Assembly: GCA_012959785.1 (NCBI GenBank)
Contig: DUCM01000014.1
Span: 124,001-188,000, forward strand
Direction of reading: 5' to 3'
DNA: 64,000 nucleotides
DNA from: Planctomycetota bacterium
GTDB lineage: Bacteria > Planctomycetota > UBA1135 > GCA-002686595
Positions within the stretch are counted from its first letter, which is position 1. Each line of letters begins with the position of its first letter. Made by a program: the position numbers and the translations under genes. This document shows, in pieces, positions 11,295 through 19,069 of this stretch. The notes under the pieces were generated by a model, which saw only the letters and a program-made list of their open reading frames with translations, was not told the DNA's origin and did no database searches.

Positions 11295-12110
11295 CTAGAG
11301 CCGCACTTGGAGCCCGATCGCCCAACCCGAGCCTTCCAGTCCTGCGGACTTCTCGAAGCCGCTGTAGCGGTACTCAAGGAGCACCCAGAGATGTTTCGTG
11401 GCTTTCAGATTTAGCTGTGGTTCGATCACCCACGTGCCGTCGCCGTTGTCATTTAAATTCAGGTCGCAAAACCCCGTGAGGATGAGCCTATCGAAGAGCG
11501 GCTGGGAGTAGATCAGGCTCAATTGACCGCCGTCGCCGTCGGTCTCCACGGGGAACACTCGCCACTGCAACCAGCCCCCGTCACCTTCTTCCGATTCGCT
11601 TCCCGTAGTGGACCGCACCAGGCTGGCCAGGGAGAAATCGTGGCGGAAGGTCATGCCAAAGCGCAAGAGGCTCTTGTCGGCTGGTGTCGACAGGTTGTAT
11701 TCCGCCTGAACCCCGAGACCCGCGACGCCCAGTGCCTTGCCCAAGTGGCCGCTTGAGAGCCGGTACTCAGAAAATGAGCGCCGCAATTTGCCCAGGCCAT
11801 AGCCCCCGTCTTCGAACCCGTGGAAATCGCTAAAACCCCACAGGGAGAGTTTGCCTGGCAGCTTGGCGGCTACTCCCACGCTGAGGGTGGTGAAATCGCG
11901 CTCATCGAGGTACGCGCTGGCCGACAGGGCCGACAGTTCCAGCTCGCGGGACTCCGGCGCGGCGCAGCCGACAAAGACGGCGAGAGCCAGGGCGAGAGCC
12001 GCTCGCTCTGTTGCGCGCTGCAAGGATTTGCCAGAGCTTCGTTCGCGCCTCGTTGGACTCTCTTCGAGGGCTACTTGGTCCGGCTTCGTTCCGTGTTTTG
12101 TCGTGGGCAT
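11295..12110 (-). CDS. Probable outer-membrane beta-barrel protein, possibly lipid-anchored
   Basis: 271 residues from the ATG at 12110. A charged N-terminus of about 38 residues precedes a hydrophobic segment ALALALAVFVGCAAPES, with a Cys that could be a lipobox (imperfect, Phe at -3). The rest is a succession of amphipathic strands with aromatic girdles (FTTLSVGVAAKLPGKLSLWGF, LLRFGMTFRHDFSLASL, LWVLLEYRYSGFEK) ending in GWAIGLQVRL, typical of a membrane barrel C-terminus. No family is recognised. It is convergent with nothing and lies 67 bases upstream of the DUF72 gene. The unusually long positively charged pre-sequence means the true start could be further downstream. Confidence 0.65.
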   Translation of the reverse strand: MPTTKHGTKPDQVALEESPTRRERSSGKSLQRATERAALALALAVFVGCAAPESRELELSALSASAYLDERDFTTLSVGVAAKLPGKLSLWGFSDFHGFEDGGYGLGKLRRSFSEYRLSSGHLGKALGVAGLGVQAEYNLSTPADKSLLRFGMTFRHDFSLASLVRSTTGSESEEGDGGWLQWRVFPVETDGDGGQLSLIYSQPLFDRLILTGFCDLNLNDNGDGTWVIEPQLNLKATKHLWVLLEYRYSGFEKSAGLEGSGWAIGLQVRL

Positions 12111-12249
12111 GGTCTCGCGAAGGGTGTGGCGGGCAGACTGAAGGTCGAGCCCTGGCCCTCCTCGCTTGTTATTCGAGCTTGCTTGCTGCTCGAACCGTGC
12201 CACCGAGGAGAAAAATGTGCGGATCAACGGTATAGAGCCCCAGCCCCGT

Positions 12250-12554
12250 GCCGTCAATGCCGCCGTCTCCGAGTTCCGGATGCGGCGGCCTGGACCAGGT
12301 CCAGCGCATCGGCGACATCTTCGACATCACGGGACACATGCGCGTCTTCGGACGCGCCGAAGCGTCGGGCCGTGCCGCGTGCTTTCCAGATCCCATGGCA
12401 TCAACGCCAAACACCACGGCCCCATGGAGTGTTCTTCAGGGCCCGAAGAAGGCACCATCTTCGCGATCTAGCTGTCGAGCGACCCCGCATCTTCTTCGGA
12501 AGAACACGAGCCAAAAGCCGGGGAATATTACAGAATCCCAGGAGGTGAAAGACC
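12250..12554 (+). pseudogene. Decayed histidine kinase catalytic domain remnant (continues as a degraded receiver to about 12800)
   Basis: Read across two plus-strand frames, the region preserves histidine kinase ATP-binding landmarks in the right order. A G1-box-like SSGCGGLDQ and an F-box-like RIGDIFDITG lie in one frame. In another, HGINAKHHGPMECSSGPEEG is followed by TIFAI and a stop, matching the usual VHGI..HHG.....S..G.GT.F.I.LP end of the domain. Just downstream, the frame starting at 12555 reads KLLIDLCALCSETSR then KGNEGRMGLWRFSARSGLD, weakly resembling the start and middle of a receiver domain. This would make the ancestor a hybrid sensor kinase. It requires at least two frameshifts and a stop, so it cannot be functional as read. 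Recognition is by eye only. Confidence 0.5.
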
Positions 12555-13880
12555 GTGCGTAAGCTCCTGATCGATTTGTGTGCCCTTTGCAGCGAGACCT
12601 CCCGCGTCCCGGGCGTGGCCATTCGCCTGCGCGCCAAAGGCAACGAAGGACGCATGGGTTTGTGGCGCTTTTCCGCTCGATCAGGCCTCGACGACCTGCC
12701 CCAGGAAAGCACCGCGGGGATGCCCAACGCCGGTGGCAATCTCGTTCTTGGCGCAACGGGAAAATACCAAAGGGATGGCGGTTCTGGTGTCCTGGGTTTC
12801 TTTGAGAGCCTAGGTGGTGCCCCCTTCCCCCCCAGTGTTCAGCTCGTCGAAGATGAACAAGTTTGCCGCGAACTCGGGGGCGAGATTCTCGAAGAACTGA
12901 ACCTCGGGTTCGACGAGGCCGAGGAGCTGAGGTGCGATTCCCCTGAGCAGAAGTTTGGCCTCCTCGGCCTGGCTCTGCTCTGCTTTGGCCTCGTCTGCGA
13001 GGGCTGCGAAGCGCCCGCCCAGGTGGAGCCCAGGGTCGCCGCCGAAGCCGCCGCTCTAAAGGGCAACCACCGTCTGGCGGCGGAGTTGTGGTACGAGATC
13101 TACCGCACCGAGGACCCCAAGACGCCCCGGCCCTTCATGGAAACCGCGGGAGCCCTCTTCGCCAGCGGAGACGAGGAGAGCGCCTGCGCCATGCTCGACC
13201 GCGGTCTAATTGTCTTTCCAGGCCACGGCCCGCTGCTCCTCGCCAAGGCCAGGCTGCTTCTGGAGTGCGGTTTCCAACGCGCCGCCGAGGCGGTTTTTTT
13301 GGAGCTCGTGGCAGTTGACCCAGAGAGCCGCGACGGATTGGCGGCCCTCGGTCGCTTGCGGCTGGCGCTCGGCAATGAACGGGCGGCCATGGAACCCCTC
13401 AAGCGCCTTGTGGAGCTCGGCCTGGCCGATGCCGTTACCCACGCCGGCCTGGGCCGGATCCACGCCGTCCGCGGCCAGCCTCTCTTGGCTCTAAGGCACT
13501 ATTCTCGGGCGATCGAGTTGGGCAGCGACGAACCCGCGATTTTGATCGCCGCTGCGCGCCTAGCCGCGGATTCACCCGGCGCGGCAGCCATGGCCCTCGA
13601 CTGGCTCGAACGCTTTGTTGCGGCCTGCCCCCAGGATTCGGGGGGCCACTTCCTGCGAGGCGAGTTGCTCATCGAGGCCGAGCGTCCCGAGGAGGCCCTG
13701 GTCTGCTTGCGCCGAGCCGTGGAGACCGACCCAGGCCACATGTTGGCGGTACTCAAGCTCGCCCGACTCCTCGCCGCTCTGGGCGATGGCTCAGCCGCGC
13801 GGTCCATGGCACAGCACGGCCTCGCTCAGAGCCCGGACCCGGCGCAGCGCGCCATCCTCGAAGCGCTCCTCGCCGAGTAG
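12555..13880 (+). CDS. TPR-repeat protein, probable lipoprotein; start uncertain
   Basis: The frame opens with GTG at 12555, preceded by a full AGGAGGTGA at 12540-12548. From about residue 133 it reads KFGLLGLALLCFGLVCEGC, a signal segment with a candidate lipid-anchored Cys, then about 300 residues of tetratricopeptide repeats (AELWYEIYRTEDP, AAEAVFLELVAVDPESRDGL, ALRHYSRAIELGSDEPAIL, EALVCLRRAVETDPGHMLAVLKLARLL). A signal peptide does not belong at residue 133, and the first 80 or so codons resemble a degraded receiver domain. The real gene may therefore begin near 12927 at a non-ATG codon, with the upstream part being pseudogene read-through. TPRs mediate protein-protein contacts, probably in the periplasm or at the outer membrane. 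The gene ends ten bases from the convergent small acidic protein gene. Confidence 0.7.
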   Translation: MRKLLIDLCALCSETSRVPGVAIRLRAKGNEGRMGLWRFSARSGLDDLPQESTAGMPNAGGNLVLGATGKYQRDGGSGVLGFFESLGGAPFPPSVQLVEDEQVCRELGGEILEELNLGFDEAEELRCDSPEQKFGLLGLALLCFGLVCEGCEAPAQVEPRVAAEAAALKGNHRLAAELWYEIYRTEDPKTPRPFMETAGALFASGDEESACAMLDRGLIVFPGHGPLLLAKARLLLECGFQRAAEAVFLELVAVDPESRDGLAALGRLRLALGNERAAMEPLKRLVELGLADAVTHAGLGRIHAVRGQPLLALRHYSRAIELGSDEPAILIAAARLAADSPGAAAMALDWLERFVAACPQDSGGHFLRGELLIEAERPEEALVCLRRAVETDPGHMLAVLKLARLLAALGDGSAARSMAQHGLAQSPDPAQRAILEALLAE

Positions 13881-13890
13881 CTCGGCCAAT

Positions 13891-14124
13891 TCAAGCAAGC
13901 TTTGCGATTAACGCATCGAGTTTGATCGTGACTTCTTCGGCGAGCTCCTCACCGAAGTCCATGGCGATCACATCGATCTCCTCGAAGGTGTAGCGCCCGG
14001 AGCCGCGGCTGAAGGGAATGCCATATTCCCAGCGGTTGCCATCGGTGGAGGTGATCACCAGCTCGACCTGGTCGTCACCTTCGACCTCGTTGACTTCCCA
14101 TGTTTCTACTTCGTATTCGGTCAT
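13891..14124 (-). CDS. Small acidic protein, paralogue of the protein at 22784-23008
   Basis: 77 residues and strongly acidic. Its core pattern DGNRWEYGIPFSRGSGRYTF then DFGEELAEE aligns with the 74-residue protein encoded at 22784: both have DG-x7-10-F-x4-GR-[YW]-x-F-x-E-x-D-x4-DFGE and end with a Lys/Ile-rich helix. No signal peptide, Cys or known motif is visible. I do not recognise the family; a two-layer alpha/beta fold with a C-terminal helix is plausible. It follows the TrkA-C membrane gene on the same strand with a 57-base gap. Conservation between two separate loci argues that both are real genes. Confidence 0.75.
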   Translation of the reverse strand: MTEYEVETWEVNEVEGDDQVELVITSTDGNRWEYGIPFSRGSGRYTFEEIDVIAMDFGEELAEEVTIKLDALIAKLA

Positions 14125-14181
14125 ATTCTCTGGTCGGGACGGTTCAAGCGGGGTTGTTCATGAGAGGGCTCATCAGCGAGC

Positions 14182-14949
14182 TCAAGCAGGTTCCTTGTCG
14201 TGTGATTCCTCGACGCTTTGGCGCGCGCGGTGCATTTCGCTGGCGAGTTTGTGCTCAGAATCTCCCTTGTAGTCCGCTGGCCGCATCACCAGGCGCGAGA
14301 GGTCGAACTCCAGGCCGTAGCAAAGCAGCTTGTCCTCTTGTTCGAGGCGCGTGTCGGCCCCAGGCGTAGCCAGGGCCACGCCGCCCTCGCGCACGATGTT
14401 GAGCACCAGCACACCCTCGTCGGTCAGACGCAGCGAGCGCAGGCTGCGGTTCGCCATCCAACTCTTGCGCTCCACCGTGATGTAGGAGATCGAATAACCC
14501 TTGTCCACCCGCAGGAGTTCCTCGTAGTCGCGTACTTGCACCGCGCCGGATTTCTTCAAGGCGTACTTGAGCATCTGTGTCAAGCCGTTGCGCACCCTGC
14601 CCAGGCTGACAAGGGCGAACATGCTGATGATCAGGCCCAGGAGCCAGATCGCAATCTCGCCCCAGGGGTGTTCTTGCTCGGATGAAATGGCCGCCATGAC
14701 GCTGGCGAAGACCGAGGCCATGGCCACATACCCGATCAGCATCACGATTCGAATTACGCGCCGCCGAACTGGATGGACCACCACCGATTCCGACTCGGCT
14801 GTGGTGAACCCCACTCCCATGAAGGCCGACTGGGCTTGAAAGCTGGCCGCCTCGGCGGAGAGTCCGGTCAACATCAAGGCCACTGCCCCCGCCCGCACCA
14901 CCACATAGCTGATGGTGATGATGATCAGAAGAGAGATCAGGGCGGGCAT
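14182..14949 (-). CDS. Membrane protein with C-terminal TrkA-C (RCK_C) domain
   Basis: 255 residues. Hydrophobic segments lie at about 3-28, 70-92 and 98-118. The loop FQAQSAFMGVGFTTAESESVV between the first two is a hallmark of this uncharacterised TrkA-C membrane family. The cytosolic half (about 150-235) carries the RCK_C ligand-binding pattern (LRLTDEGVLVLNIVREGG, LATPGADTRLEQEDKLLCYG). In transporters, such domains bind nucleotides such as c-di-AMP or NAD and gate ion flow. Here there is no pore or separate Trk subunit nearby, so the role in K+ or other ion homeostasis is inferred from the family only. Confidence 0.85.
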   Translation of the reverse strand: MPALISLLIIITISYVVVRAGAVALMLTGLSAEAASFQAQSAFMGVGFTTAESESVVVHPVRRRVIRIVMLIGYVAMASVFASVMAAISSEQEHPWGEIAIWLLGLIISMFALVSLGRVRNGLTQMLKYALKKSGAVQVRDYEELLRVDKGYSISYITVERKSWMANRSLRSLRLTDEGVLVLNIVREGGVALATPGADTRLEQEDKLLCYGLEFDLSRLVMRPADYKGDSEHKLASEMHRARQSVEESHDKEPA

Positions 14950-14974
14950 GGAAGGTTGTGGCTAGAAATCCTGG

Positions 14975-16150
14975 CTACACGTCGAGAAAGAAATAGTAGA
15001 GCTGGCCTTCCGCCTTGAGGGCTCCGGCGCGGGCCTCGGCGGTGTCCCCAAAACCGAAGTAAATATCTGCCCGGCCGGCGGTGCGAATCGCGCCGCCGGT
15101 GTCTTGATCGAGCATGAACTGAGCCGGGCCGTCGCCACCCTTGCCGCGGGCGTCGCAGAAGACCAAGGCGCCGCGGGGAAAGATTGTCTTGTCCGTGGCC
15201 AGGCTGTGCCCGGCCGTGACTTCGAGGTTCAAGCTGCCCCGAGGATTGCCTTCGATGGTGGTGAAGAACACGAAACGGTCATTGCGTTCAAGAAAGCTCG
15301 TCACCCTCTCGGGGTGTCTGCGCGCCCAGGCGCGAATCGCCGCCAGGTTCGACTCGTCGGCCGCGAGTTCACCAGCTGCCACGAGTTCCCGGGCGAGGCT
15401 CGTGTAGTCGTGGCCGTTGTTGCCCGCGTAACCAAAGCGCGCCAGCTCGCCGTTTTCCAGGCGCACGAAGGCCGAGCCGTTGACATGGGCGATGAAGGCG
15501 TCGAGGGGCGAGGCGAGCCAGACCAACTCGAGTCCCCGTCCCGCCAGCGAGCCCGAAGCCTCGATGGTTCGCCGCGTGGGATAGTTTTCGATGCCGGTGG
15601 CCGTGCGGCGACCCAGGATGGTGCCGCCCGAGCCCTTGACGAGATCCTCGGGGAGCGCGTAGAGCGGCTCGGGAAATTCTGGCGAGGATGCGAGCCTGCC
15701 ATCGAGGATTGGCGTGTAGTACCCGGTGAAGAGCACGCCGCCGCCGCGGCCATCCCAGCCTGCACTCTTGTAGGCCGCGAATTCGGCCTTAAATGTCCGT
15801 TCGAACTCCTCCGCGGAAGTCGATTCGGTGAGCAGCTTGTAGAAGCGCTCGAGGCTGGCGAGGGCTTGGGCGTGACCGATGCCTTCGATGGGAAAGAAGG
15901 CCTCGGATTGGCGCCTTGAGGTCCAACGAATCGAGGCTTCGAGAGCCGGCAGCAACTCTTCGCGGTCGCGCCAGCCCGAACGCACCGCTGGCCATTCATT
16001 CTTGTCGAGGACCCGCAAGAGCGCCGGCGAACTCGGCGCCAGGGGCGTGTTGAAGTCCTTGGCGGCGGGGGGAGCGGCGCAGGCGCAAAGCAGAGCGATG
16101 AAAACAGGGAGAGGCCCCAGCCGGGGCATGTGAAGAGGCATGAGGTTCAT
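14975..16150 (-). CDS. mltA: Membrane-bound lytic murein transglycosylase A
   Basis: 391 residues. Cleaves peptidoglycan glycan strands to 1,6-anhydro products at the outer-membrane face. Signal peptide PVFIALLCACAAPP contains a good lipobox (LCAC), so this is a lipoprotein. The MltA domain starts around residue 100 (VLFTGYYTPILDG, LYALPEDLV), and the C-terminal 3D domain contains the catalytic Asp motif MLDQDTGGAI followed by RADIYFGFG. The start at 16150 (MNLMPLHM) is supported by TATGCT six bases upstream; ATGs at 16141 and 16129 are alternatives. The much longer open frame extends antisense-like through ogt and is rejected. This suggests a normal periplasmic peptidoglycan sacculus. Confidence 0.93.
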   Translation of the reverse strand: MNLMPLHMPRLGPLPVFIALLCACAAPPAAKDFNTPLAPSSPALLRVLDKNEWPAVRSGWRDREELLPALEASIRWTSRRQSEAFFPIEGIGHAQALASLERFYKLLTESTSAEEFERTFKAEFAAYKSAGWDGRGGGVLFTGYYTPILDGRLASSPEFPEPLYALPEDLVKGSGGTILGRRTATGIENYPTRRTIEASGSLAGRGLELVWLASPLDAFIAHVNGSAFVRLENGELARFGYAGNNGHDYTSLARELVAAGELAADESNLAAIRAWARRHPERVTSFLERNDRFVFFTTIEGNPRGSLNLEVTAGHSLATDKTIFPRGALVFCDARGKGGDGPAQFMLDQDTGGAIRTAGRADIYFGFGDTAEARAGALKAEGQLYYFFLDV

Positions 16151-16156
16151 GCGGCG

Positions 16157-16162
16157 AGCATA
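16157..16162 (-). promoter_or_regulatory. -10-like hexamer TATGCT, 6 bases before mltA
   Basis: TATGCT, then CGCCGC, then ATG on the minus strand, within the 31-base gap between ogt and mltA. Fits the leaderless pattern seen at other operon starts in the window. Confidence 0.45.
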
Positions 16163-16181
16163 GACCCATCGCTCCCGGGGT

Positions 16182-16754
16182 TCACGCTCTGTCCTGCTCG
16201 AGCTCCAGGAGTCGGCGCTTGCGCCAGACGCCCCCGGCATAGCCCGAAAGTCCGCCGTCCGCCCGCAGCACTCTGTGGCATGGCAGCACAATCGCCAAGC
16301 GGTTGTCTCCGTTCGCGCTCCCCACGGCCCGCGACGCTCCGGGGAATCCGACCCGCGCAGCGAGGGCGCCATAGCTCTCGGTCTGGCCCCAGGGGATCTC
16401 GGCCAGGCCATGCCAGACGGCCCGCTGAAAGTCGCTGCCGCGGAGTTGCAAGGGCACTTCGAAGGCCTTGCGAGGGCCATTGAAGTACTCCTCCAATTCG
16501 ATCTGCAACTGATCCAGAATGGGGTGATCGCCCCTCTCGAATCCGCCGCCCATGTCCCTGGCGAGGCGCGCCAAGAGACTCTCCAGGTTGGGCTGGTCCG
16601 CAAAGGCAAGGAGTCCGAGGCCCTCATCGCTAGCCCCGGCCAGCATGGCCCCCAGGGGCGTTTCGAGGGGTCGCAGGCACCTGCTGTGGTGGCCTCCCTT
16701 CGTGCCTGGGTTGCGTCGGCGTACGGCTATGTGCGGTTCGAGAGCGCTCTGCAT
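16182..16754 (-). CDS. ogt: Methylated-DNA--protein-cysteine S-methyltransferase
   Basis: 190 residues. Removes alkyl groups from O6-alkylguanine by suicidal transfer to its Cys. The active-site motif LPCHRV places the acceptor at Cys159, flanked by the conserved FQRAVWHGLAEIPWGQTESYGALA helix region and the late DGGLSGYAGGVWRKRRLL. The N-terminal domain (residues 1-85) is divergent and contains a Cys/His-poor segment, so Ada-type metal sensing is absent. The ATG has an AAGGAG Shine-Dalgarno sequence five bases upstream. Transcribed divergently from hpf. Confidence 0.93.
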   Translation of the reverse strand: MQSALEPHIAVRRRNPGTKGGHHSRCLRPLETPLGAMLAGASDEGLGLLAFADQPNLESLLARLARDMGGGFERGDHPILDQLQIELEEYFNGPRKAFEVPLQLRGSDFQRAVWHGLAEIPWGQTESYGALAARVGFPGASRAVGSANGDNRLAIVLPCHRVLRADGGLSGYAGGVWRKRRLLELEQDRA

Positions 16755-16894
16755 GGTAGCTCCTTGGCGTAGAGCTGGAACAATCAGGAGTCACAGGGCC
16801 AGAGCCTACTCCATTTCTTGCGAGTCCGGGTTAGAATGACCCGTCAACCCGTTTCGTCTGTCATCCCTCGCTCAGGCGGGGGGAGGAATACTCA

Positions 16895-17203
16895 ATGCTC
16901 ATCCAGGTTCACTTTGATGAAGTCCAAAAGACCGATGCCCTTGACCAGTTCATCAACGATCAGGTCCAACACCATCTGGCTCATGTGGCCAGTCGCATCA
17001 CTCGCATCGAAGTTCATGTCCACGATGAGAACAGTCCCTCGAAAGCTGCTGCGAACGACAAGCGCTGCACCATGGAAGCCCGCCCCGCCGGTCGCCAGCC
17101 CCTCGCTGTCGAGCATCGCGGCGACAATGTGCAGAAGGTGATCTCAGAAACCGCCGGCAAGCTCGAACGGGCTCTCAAGCGCATGTTCGACAAGGCCCGC
17201 TAG
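16895..17203 (+). CDS. hpf: Ribosome hibernation promoting factor / RaiA-type protein
   Basis: 102 residues, the short HPF form. MLIQVHFDEVQKTDALDQFI, the ITRIEVHVHDENS strand and the C-terminal helix AGKLERALKRMFDKAR fit the beta-alpha-beta3-alpha ribosome-binding domain that blocks the decoding centre in stationary phase. It lacks the C-terminal dimerisation domain of long HPF. GGGAGGA at 16881-16887 gives a strong Shine-Dalgarno sequence seven bases before the ATG, in contrast to the leaderless genes nearby. A TTAGAAT box about 60 bases upstream is a possible -10 region. Confidence 0.88.
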   Translation: MLIQVHFDEVQKTDALDQFINDQVQHHLAHVASRITRIEVHVHDENSPSKAAANDKRCTMEARPAGRQPLAVEHRGDNVQKVISETAGKLERALKRMFDKAR

Positions 17204-17274
17204 GGGCTGCAAATGGGGGGGGCTGCGGCAAGGTTTCTTGCTAGTTCCTATCGGGTTGCCTGTGGGAGAGTACA

Positions 17275-19047
17275 ATGAGCGGTCTTGCCGCGGATCTATC
17301 CTTGCCCATCTTGCCCAAATTGGCTCTGTCCTGCCTCCTGGCCCCTCTGGGCCTCAGCGCAGGGCTCCAGGCCTCTAGTCAGCTTCCCGCCCTGCACCAG
17401 GTCACGGGCGATGGGGCAGGTGATTGGTTTGGCGCGGCCATAGCCCCCGCTGGCGACCTGGACGGAGACCTGGTGCCCGACTTCATGGTCGGCGCGCATC
17501 AGAACCTGAACAGCGGGCACTCCCTCAATCCCGGCTACGCACGGGTCTACTCGGGGCTCGACGGCCACTTGATCCATTCCTTTGTCGGTGATGGTACGGC
17601 CTGGATCGACGGCCCTGACGATCACTTTGGCTACGCCCTCTCTGCCCTTGGCGACCTCGATGGCGACGCTGTTCCCGAGATCATCATCGGCGCCTTCAAG
17701 GACGATAATGTCGCTCACAATGTGGGCATGCTGCGTATCTTCTCCGGAGCCAGCGGTGCGCTCTTGCACCAAGACGACGGCGAGACCAACGGCGACCGCA
17801 TGGGCGTCTCCGTGGCGAAGATCGCCGACTTGAATGGTGACGGCGTCGATGACTACATGACCGGGGTCTACAAGGACGACAACCTCGTCTTCAACGGCGG
17901 CAGCACGCGGGTCTTCTCCGGTGCTGACCATGCCCTGCTCTTCACCATCGACGGACCTGCCACTCTTTCGGGCCTGGGCTGGTCAGCCAGCTCGGCCGGA
18001 GATGTGAACGCCGATGGCTTTGCTGACATCATCAGCGGAGCACCCCACGATCCCACCTCGGGCCCGTTCGGCGGCATGGCTTGTGTCCACTCGGGAGCCG
18101 ATGGATCCCTGCTCTACACCTGGTATGGCGATGCTGCGGGCGACTACTTTGGCCATGTGGTGGACGGCGCCGGAGATGTCAACGCCGACGGCCATGCCGA
18201 CTTGCTCGTGGCAGCGATCCAGTCCACATTCACTGGAGTAGCCACCGGACCTGGTTTCGTACGCATTTTTTCTGGGGCTGATGGCAGCGTGCTGTATGAG
18301 CTCTCAGGGGATGAAGTTTTGGACCAGTTTGGTTTCAGCGCCCACGGCGTGGGCGATGTCACCGGCGACGGCTACGACGATTTCCTGATAGGTGCGCCCC
18401 AGGCGGTCACCCTGGGGCTCGTGACCACGGGCAAGCCCGGTTACGGGCGGCTCTTTTCAGGTCGCGACGGGAACCTCGTGTACACCTTTGTTGGAGCCGG
18501 CGCCAACGATCAGTTTGGTGCGGCGGTGGATGTGGTGGCCGACATGGATGGTGACGGACACCCCGAGTTTCTGTTTGGCGCCAGTCAGGACGATGCGACG
18601 CAATCCCGTCCCGGGTACGCGCTAGTCATCTCGGGTGGGCTCGTGCTGATGGACCGCTACTGCACAGCCGCGCCCAATTCCGCTGGCGCCGGCGCCCAGC
18701 TTGACCACAGCGGCTCGCTAAGCGTTTCGGCAAACGATGTCGTTCTGCGGGCGACGGACTGCCCGCCGCAACACTTCGGGCTGTTTTACTACGGCAGCAA
18801 TGCGATATCGGTGCCCTTCGGCGATGGCTTCCGTTGCGTCGGTGGCCAGACCTTTCGCTTGGGCGTGGCGAGCACAGGGTTTTCGGGGACGGCGACCCTG
18901 GCTCTCGACCTTGCCAACCAGCCTCAAGCTGGCGCCCAGATCAACCCCGGATCGCGTTGGAACTTTCAGTTCTGGTACCGCGACATCCCCGCCGCCCAAA
19001 GCGGCTTCAACCTGTCGAACGCGGTAAGCGCCGCCTTCGCGCCCTGA
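17275..19047 (+). CDS. Secreted FG-GAP beta-propeller protein with planctomycete-type C-terminal domain
   Basis: 590 residues. The N-terminal signal peptide covers roughly residues 1-35 (LALSCLLAPLGLSAGLQA). Seven FG-GAP repeats follow, each with a Ca2+-binding D-x-[DN]-x-D-G loop: GDLDGDLVPDF, GDLDGDAVPEI, ADLNGDGVDDY, GDVNADGFADI, GDVNADGHADL, GDVTGDGYDDF and ADMDGDGHPEF. That count equals a complete seven-blade propeller. The last 130 residues (from YCTAAPNSAGAGA through FGLFYYGSNAISVPFGDGF to WYRDIPAAQSGFNLSNAV) form a separate domain that I know from many exported proteins of deep-branching planctomycetes. It is likely a surface or extracellular anchoring module. No enzyme motif is present. 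Confidence 0.9.
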   Translation: MSGLAADLSLPILPKLALSCLLAPLGLSAGLQASSQLPALHQVTGDGAGDWFGAAIAPAGDLDGDLVPDFMVGAHQNLNSGHSLNPGYARVYSGLDGHLIHSFVGDGTAWIDGPDDHFGYALSALGDLDGDAVPEIIIGAFKDDNVAHNVGMLRIFSGASGALLHQDDGETNGDRMGVSVAKIADLNGDGVDDYMTGVYKDDNLVFNGGSTRVFSGADHALLFTIDGPATLSGLGWSASSAGDVNADGFADIISGAPHDPTSGPFGGMACVHSGADGSLLYTWYGDAAGDYFGHVVDGAGDVNADGHADLLVAAIQSTFTGVATGPGFVRIFSGADGSVLYELSGDEVLDQFGFSAHGVGDVTGDGYDDFLIGAPQAVTLGLVTTGKPGYGRLFSGRDGNLVYTFVGAGANDQFGAAVDVVADMDGDGHPEFLFGASQDDATQSRPGYALVISGGLVLMDRYCTAAPNSAGAGAQLDHSGSLSVSANDVVLRATDCPPQHFGLFYYGSNAISVPFGDGFRCVGGQTFRLGVASTGFSGTATLALDLANQPQAGAQINPGSRWNFQFWYRDIPAAQSGFNLSNAVSAAFAP

Positions 19048-19069
19048 TCCTGCCGCCGGCTCACAAAGC

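Noticed and set aside
12169..12417. Minus-strand 82-codon frame over the kinase remnant
   Set aside because: Antisense to the recognisable kinase motifs; the translation has no family resemblance.
16151..16627. Long N-terminal extension of MltA
   Set aside because: It runs through ogt in another frame and would precede the signal peptide.
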